Positions 31,688 through 35,647 of a DNA stretch of 35,647 nucleotides are shown here, piece after piece. The stretch's first letter is position 1. Each line of letters opens with the position of its first letter. The DNA is from Frankia alni. GTDB lineage: Bacteria > Actinomycetota > Actinomycetes > Frankiales > Frankiaceae. The stretch covers positions 1 to 35,647 of the forward strand of contig JAMFSN010000161.1 in NCBI GenBank assembly GCA_026225295.1. The letters are read 5' to 3'. The translations under genes were made by a program, and so were the position numbers. The notes beneath the pieces were generated by a model that was not told the origin of the DNA, did no database searches, and saw nothing but the letters and a program-made list of their open reading frames with translations.

Positions 31688-32149
31688 ATGCCTCTTACCG
31701 GTGAATATGAGCCGAGTCCCGCCGCGTGGGTGCGGGATCAGGTCGAGTTGTACGAGCGGTCCGGCGGCACCGAGGGGACGACCCTGCGCGACGTGCCGGT
31801 GATCATCCTGACCACCCTCGGTGTGAAGTCCGGCAAGATCCGTAAGTCGCCGCTGATGAAGGTCGAGCACGACGGCCGGTATGCCGTCGTGGCGTCGCTC
31901 GGCGGGGCTCCGAAGCACCCGGTCTGGTACCACAACGTGGTCGCCGACCCGCACGTGGAGCTGCAGGACGGCCCGACCCGGCAGGACCTGGTGGCCCGGG
32001 AGGTCACCGGCGACGAGAAGGCGTTCTGGTGGGAGCAGGCCGTCAAGGTGTGGCCCGACTACGCCGACTACCAGAAGAAGACCGACCGGGTCATCCCCGT
32101 GTTCGTCCTGGAGCCGACCGCCTGGGCCCCGACGCCGCCTGACGCCTGA
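31688..32149 (+). CDS. Ddn-like deazaflavin (F420)-dependent nitroreductase family protein
   Basis: Split-barrel oxidoreductase of 153 residues. The family uses reduced coenzyme F420 to reduce quinones or nitro compounds, usually at the membrane. [74 protein letters not shown] and [21 protein letters not shown] are the characteristic blocks for F420 phosphate and deazaflavin binding. The ATG lies 6 nt after TTGACT, perhaps a variant -10 with leaderless start, and no Shine-Dalgarno sequence is evident. Its presence implies that the host makes F420. Physiological substrate unknown. Confidence 0.94.
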   Translation: MPLTGEYEPSPAAWVRDQVELYERSGGTEGTTLRDVPVIILTTLGVKSGKIRKSPLMKVEHDGRYAVVASLGGAPKHPVWYHNVVADPHVELQDGPTRQDLVAREVTGDEKAFWWEQAVKVWPDYADYQKKTDRVIPVFVLEPTAWAPTPPDA

Positions 32150-32309
32150 CGCCCGCCCCTTCACGGCCCGGCCTGGTCCCGCCGACCCGGCTCCCATCCA
32201 CCGGCCACCGGGAGCCGGCACCCCAATTCCACCTTCGGACATCACCGTCGATAATGGGGGTTGCCGCTCAACTCGGCGGCATTTCGCAGGTCAGGGCCGT
32301 GGAGGAGCA

Positions 32310-33806
32310 ATGGCGGTCGGTGCGCTTCCGCGCCCGGACATCACCACCGAGCCGTCGATCGAGCCAGACCCGCTGCCGGTTTACCTACGCGGCCCGGTGC
32401 TGGTGGTCGCGTCGGTCGTCCTGGCCGGGTTGTCCCTGCTGCTGGCCCGGACTCCGACCTATGACGTGTGGGCCTGGCTGGTGTGGGGCCGCGAGATCGC
32501 CCACCTCGACCTGGACACGACGACCGGCCCGGCCTGGAAGCCGCTCCCGATCGCGGTCACCGCGCTGCTGTCGCCGGCCGGCTCCGCCACCCCGGCGCTC
32601 TGGCTGGTCATCGCCCGGGCCGGTGGCCTGCTGGCCCTGGGTGGGGCGGCCCGGCTCGGCTACCGGGCGGCCGGTCCGCTGGCCGCCGTGGGGGCCGCCG
32701 GCGCCCTGATCACCGTCAGTCTGTGGCTGGGCTACCAGCTTCCGTACGGCATGAGCGAATCCCTGCTCGCGGCGCTCGCGCTGTGGTCCGCCGAGCGCCA
32801 CCTGCAGGACCGTCCCACCCAGGCCTGGTGGTTGCTGGTCGCCGCCGCGCTCCTGCGACCGGAGGTCTGGCCCTTCCTGATCGCCTACGCGGGCTGGTCG
32901 GCCTACCGCCGGCTGGTTTCCCGGGCGGCCCTCGCGGCCGGACTGGTGCTGGTGCCGCTGGCCTGGTTCGTCCCGCAGTGGTTCGGGGACGGCAATCCGT
33001 TCCGCCTCGGGCAGGGTCAGGTCGCGCCGAACGGTCCCCTCGACCAGAGCCATCCCGGGCTCGCGTCGCTGCGGGCCATCCCGGCCGACCTGGTGTTGTG
33101 GACCCAGGTCGGCGCGGTCGCCGGGGTGGCGTACGCGGTCGCGGCGCGCGACCGGCTGCTGCTCGGGGTCACCGCCGTCGGGGTCGCCTGGGCGGCGCTC
33201 ATCGCGGTGATGGCCGAGCTGCATCTCAGTTCCGGGGTCTCCCGGTACCTGGTGATCACCCAGGCCGCGGCGGCGGTGCTGGCCGGCGCGGGCTGGGTGG
33301 CGCTGGTCCGGTTCGTGCGGGCCCGGCTCGCCGGCCGGGGTCTGGCCGATCCGGTGGCGCTCGCCCTACCGGTCCTGGCCTGCGTCGCGGTGGCCGGCGG
33401 CTCGGTGCCCACGTTCCTCGGGCAGCTGCGCCCGCTCGGGCACGACGTCCGCCACCAGGAGGACCTGCGGGTCGCCCTGCCGCGCGCGGTCAGCCGGGCC
33501 GGCGGCCGGTCGGCCATCCTCGCCTGCGGTCGTCCGTGGGTCGACCCGCTCCAGGTCACGTTCGTCGCCTGGGACCTGCACCTGCACATTTCCCAGGTCC
33601 GGGCGGTACCGCTGCCGGGCGCGCCGCTGGAGTCCTACCGCAGCCCGATGCTGCAGACCCGTAACCGGATCCAGGATCCGCTCAGCCCGGTGCCGTTCCC
33701 GTTCTTCACCTGGCACCCGACGGGTCAGGCCACCGCGGGCGGCGCGACCTGGACCGTCCTGTCGCCGTGCCCGCCCGCCGGGTTGACCGGTTCCGGGCCC
33801 AGCTGA
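32310..33806 (+). CDS. Polytopic membrane protein, probably GT-C-like
   Basis: Integral membrane protein of 498 residues with about ten hydrophobic helices. After the first helix comes TYDVWAWLVWGREIAHLDLD, an acidic loop as in GT-C sugar transferases. PAWKPLPIAVTALLSP and ALLRPEVWPFLIAYAG are further conserved-looking blocks. The last 120 residues form an extracytoplasmic domain (ILACGRPWVDPLQVTFVAW). The ATG at 32310 has GGAGG 4 nt upstream; the frame is open further back to 31881 but that part overlaps the F420 gene. A GATAAT-like box lies near 32250. No specific family is recognised, so glycosyltransferase is a topology-based guess. Confidence 0.75.
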   Translation: MAVGALPRPDITTEPSIEPDPLPVYLRGPVLVVASVVLAGLSLLLARTPTYDVWAWLVWGREIAHLDLDTTTGPAWKPLPIAVTALLSPAGSATPALWLVIARAGGLLALGGAARLGYRAAGPLAAVGAAGALITVSLWLGYQLPYGMSESLLAALALWSAERHLQDRPTQAWWLLVAAALLRPEVWPFLIAYAGWSAYRRLVSRAALAAGLVLVPLAWFVPQWFGDGNPFRLGQGQVAPNGPLDQSHPGLASLRAIPADLVLWTQVGAVAGVAYAVAARDRLLLGVTAVGVAWAALIAVMAELHLSSGVSRYLVITQAAAAVLAGAGWVALVRFVRARLAGRGLADPVALALPVLACVAVAGGSVPTFLGQLRPLGHDVRHQEDLRVALPRAVSRAGGRSAILACGRPWVDPLQVTFVAWDLHLHISQVRAVPLPGAPLESYRSPMLQTRNRIQDPLSPVPFPFFTWHPTGQATAGGATWTVLSPCPPAGLTGSGPS

Positions 33807-33822
33807 GCGACGGTCAGGAAAG

Positions 33823-33848
33823 GCGACGGGTCAGGAAAGGCCCGTCGC
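33823..33848. terminator. Hairpin at the convergent ends of the membrane-protein gene and a small ORF
   Basis: GCGACGGG at 33823-33830 pairs perfectly with CCCGTCGC at 33841-33848 around a 10-nt loop. On the minus strand it is followed by CCTTTCC. A near-copy of the left arm plus loop, GCGACGGTCAGGAAAG, precedes it at 33807-33822, so the region is a direct repeat as well. It probably serves both converging genes. Confidence 0.5.
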
Positions 33849-34064
33849 GGTGCAGGCCTCGGCCAGGGTCGGCCAGCCGGTGCCGACCATCAGCCAACCG
33901 TCGTGGCCGGACAGGCGGTTGGTCGGGTCGTGCACCTTGACCTGCCAGCTGCCGACGCTGGTCTCCTTGGCGTACGCGGACCGGCCGTGGCAGGTCCCGT
34001 AGCGGTTACCGAGGGCGGGGGTGGTCGCGGGCTTGGCCCGGGGAGTCACGTTGTCGATTGCCAT
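33831..34064 (-). CDS. Small protein of unknown function, 77 residues
   Basis: MAIDNVTPRAKPATTPALGN begins a 77-residue protein with balanced composition (Lys, Asp, Trp, His), unlike the Arg/Pro-rich shadow frames. Recognisable text includes CHGRSAYAKE, GSWQVKVHDP and HDGWLMVGTGWPTLAEACTATG. GTGGAG lies 8 nt before the ATG at 34064, a plausible ribosome-binding site. No signal peptide or membrane segment. I do not recognise a family. Its stop lies in the loop of the hairpin at 33823-33848. Confidence 0.65.
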   Translation of the reverse strand: MAIDNVTPRAKPATTPALGNRYGTCHGRSAYAKETSVGSWQVKVHDPTNRLSGHDGWLMVGTGWPTLAEACTATGLS

Positions 34065-34244
34065 GCTGGTCGCTCCACAAGGGGATCGCCGAGGTCCCGG
34101 CAGTGAGCGAGATCGCTCGCGATGGGCGGCGCTGGACGTGCGTCGCTTTCCCGACCCGGGCTGGCTGTTATCCCAGCAGTTCTGATTCTACGCCCGGGGC
34201 GGTCCGGGCCGCCCCTTCGCCGAACTGCGGCCCGATCGCTGAAC

Positions 34245-34250
34245 TACGGT
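34245..34250 (+). promoter_or_regulatory. TACGGT -10 box, leaderless promoter for the PHP gene
   Basis: TACGGT ends 6 nt before the GTG at 34257; no ribosome-binding site intervenes. Same hexamer and spacing as at 28633-28638. Confidence 0.6.
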
Positions 34251-34256
34251 TGACCG

Positions 34257-35354
34257 GTGGCCGGAAGAGATCCCGTCGCCGATCTGCGGCGCATTGCATA
34301 CCGGTTGGAGAGCGCGGGCGGCGCCACCTACCGGGTCCGCGCGTTCCGGGGCGCGGCCGCCGCCCTCGCCGACCGGGATCCGGCCGTGGTCGCCCAGCTG
34401 GCCGCCGACGGCCAGCTCCGGACGATCGCCGGGGTCGGGGACGCGACCGCCCGCTGCGTGGAGGAGTCGCTGCGGGGCGAGGAGCCGGCCTACCTGCGCT
34501 CGCTGCCACCGCCTCCGCAAAGCGAACCCGGGTCGGCGGCGACCGCCGTGCGAACCGCGCTGCTCGGCGACTGCCACAGCCATTCGGACTGGTCCGACGG
34601 CGGGTCCCCGATCGTGGAGATGGCGTTGGCCGCGGTCGGGCTCGGCCACGAATACCTGGTCCTGACCGACCATTCGCCCCGGCTGCGGGTCGCCCGGGGC
34701 CTGTCGGCCGACCGGCTGCGCCAGCAGCTCGAGCACATCGCGGGCATCAACGCGGCGCTCCCGCCCGGATTCCGGATCCTGACCGGGATCGAGGTGGACA
34801 TCCTCGCGGACGGGTCGCTCGACCAGGACCCGGCCCTGCTGACCGAGCTGGACGTCGTGGTCGGTTCGTTGCACAGCGGGTTGAAGGACCCGGCCGACAC
34901 GATGACCCACCGCATGCTGACCGCGATCGCGAACCCGCACCTCGACATCCTCGGGCACTGCACCGGTCGCAAGGTCAAGGGCGGGCGGGGGGCGGTCGCC
35001 GGAGCCGACCCGGCGGGAGCCGGCGGGGGTGGGGACCGGGCACACCGGTCCGGACTCAGCCGCGCCGAAAGCACGTTCGACGCGCCGGCCGTGTTCGCCG
35101 CCTGCGCCGAGCACGACAAGGCGGTGGAGATCAACTGTCGGCCGGACCGGCTCGACCCGCCGCTACGCCTGCTGAGCCTGGCCGTGGACAGCGGGTGCCG
35201 GTTCGCGATCGACACCGACGCCCACGCGCCCGGCCAGCTCGAATGGCTGGTCAACGGCTGTGAACGGGCCGTCCGCAGTGACGTCCCGACCGACCGCGTC
35301 GTCAACACCTGGTCGGCCGACGCCCTGGTCGCCTGGACGGCGTCGCACGCCTGA
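34257..35354 (+). CDS. PHP-domain phosphoesterase with N-terminal helix-hairpin-helix region
   Basis: Metal-dependent phosphoesterase of 365 residues resembling the C-terminal half of PolX. The N-terminal 75 residues (DPVADLRRIAYRLESAG, YRVRAFRGAAAALADRD, LRTIAGVGDATARCVEES) form a Pol-beta 8-kDa/HhH-like DNA-binding unit. The PHP domain follows, with DCHSHSDWSDG (H107, H109), LTDHS (D138, H139), GIEVDIL, GSLHSG, ILGHCTGRK, VEINCRP and DTDAH as metal ligands. It has no polymerase palm. A Gly/Ala-rich insert of about 25 residues interrupts the block after TGRKVKG, normally continuous with the Ser/Glu-FDA segment. GTG 34257 is probably leaderless. A DNA-repair or phosphatase role is inferred. 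Confidence 0.92.
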   Translation: MAGRDPVADLRRIAYRLESAGGATYRVRAFRGAAAALADRDPAVVAQLAADGQLRTIAGVGDATARCVEESLRGEEPAYLRSLPPPPQSEPGSAATAVRTALLGDCHSHSDWSDGGSPIVEMALAAVGLGHEYLVLTDHSPRLRVARGLSADRLRQQLEHIAGINAALPPGFRILTGIEVDILADGSLDQDPALLTELDVVVGSLHSGLKDPADTMTHRMLTAIANPHLDILGHCTGRKVKGGRGAVAGADPAGAGGGGDRAHRSGLSRAESTFDAPAVFAACAEHDKAVEINCRPDRLDPPLRLLSLAVDSGCRFAIDTDAHAPGQLEWLVNGCERAVRSDVPTDRVVNTWSADALVAWTASHA

Positions 35355-35364
35355 CCGGCGGCAC

Positions 35365-35370
35365 TAACCT
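35365..35370 (+). promoter_or_regulatory. TAACCT -10 box before the VOC remnant
   Basis: TAACCT ends 7 nt before the ATG at 35378, with no Shine-Dalgarno sequence. The leaderless promoter appears intact although the gene is not. Confidence 0.5.
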
Positions 35371-35377
35371 CGGCGCC

Positions 35378-35647
35378 ATGACGACCGACGAGGGTCGACC
35401 GGTCCGACCGGTCCGGCCCCAACCGCTGATCGCGGTCGCCGACGTACCGGTCGCCAGCCGCTGGTACCAGCAGGTCCTCGGGGTGACGAGCGGCCACGGC
35501 GGCCCGGAGTACGAGCAGCTGAGACCGATGTGCACGTCAATCCGAATGCCGGCCACCGCGAGATCTGGCTGCGTGACCCCGACGGCTACCTGGTGGTGAT
35601 CGCGGAGCCCCAGCGGTCCTCCGTCCCGTCCGGCGGGCCGGACAGGA
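35378..35647 (+). pseudogene. VOC/glyoxalase-family gene with internal deletion and frameshift
   Basis: The frame from ATG 35378 begins like a normal VOC-superfamily protein: PLIAVADVPVASRWYQQVLGVTSGHGGPEYEQL. After CTG at 35519-35521 it changes to non-homologous residues and stops at 35599. In the +2 frame from 35524 the typical VOC C-terminus appears: DVHVNPNAGHREIWLRDPDG, then YLVVIAEPQ, open to the window edge. About 50 residues normally between these blocks are absent. The gene therefore looks inactivated by an internal deletion that also shifted frame. Sequencing error alone would not remove the middle segment. Confidence 0.75.

Noticed and set aside
29782-31689. A 635-residue open frame antisense to metG
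   Set aside because: No motifs; metG motifs are complete on the plus strand.

Overview
The window is very GC-rich, densely packed DNA with long antisense open frames, many GTG starts, 4-nt GTGA gene overlaps and an F420-type (Ddn-like) oxidoreductase. It also carries DUF574 and DUF2332 proteins, an AftD-like arabinofuranosyltransferase and the rpsA-coaE-uvrB order known from actinobacteria. It is a chromosomal segment of an actinomycete, plausibly a Frankiales/Nakamurellales/Pseudonocardiales-like lineage; the sequence alone does not fix the genus. No tRNA, rRNA, CRISPR, prophage or insertion sequence was recognised.

Layout. (1) Positions 1-10650, all minus strand, form a cell-envelope glycan block. 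In transcription order it holds two tandem acyltransferase-3/SGNH proteins, GDP-mannose 4,6-dehydratase, a Wzx/MVF-like flippase, a GT4 glycosyltransferase and an AftD-like GT-C enzyme cut by the window edge; the last three overlap by 4 nt. Divergent from it, 10881-13675 (plus) holds a PMT/ArnT-like GT-C enzyme, a 12-codon leader ORF and a third acyltransferase. Together these could supply a deoxyhexose donor, build and flip a glycan, and O-acylate it. (2) Positions 13656-22323 are mostly housekeeping: a methyltransferase, rpsA with a very strong terminator, a DUF2237 protein, a DUF574 methyltransferase, an FMN reductase with a small leader ORF, coaE, uvrB, a Cys-rich protein and mscL. (3) Positions 22333-27757, all minus strand, are the most unusual part. 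In transcription order they encode a HalD/BesD-like 2-oxoglutarate oxygenase, a SAM methyltransferase, a complete carnitine-acyltransferase-family protein, an acyl-CoA dehydrogenase and a Pth2 peptidyl-tRNA hydrolase. (4) Positions 28045-35647 hold a GNAT acetyltransferase, a DUF2332 protein, MetRS, an F420-type oxidoreductase, a polytopic membrane protein, a small orphan gene, a PHP phosphoesterase and a broken VOC/glyoxalase gene.

The best candidate for an undescribed system is 23995-27757. Oxygenase, methyltransferase and carnitine-type O-acyltransferase are the three activities expected if a free amino acid is hydroxylated, N-methylated to a betaine and then acylated, giving a carnitine-like acyl carrier. 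The flanking acyl-CoA dehydrogenase may act on the acyl chain. This is inference from family assignments and gene order.

A second theme is leaderless expression. Several genes start at an RTG codon 6-8 nt after a TAnnnT box with no Shine-Dalgarno sequence, including a back-to-back divergent pair at 28626/28726. Two short leader ORFs end in GTGA overlaps with the gene that follows them.
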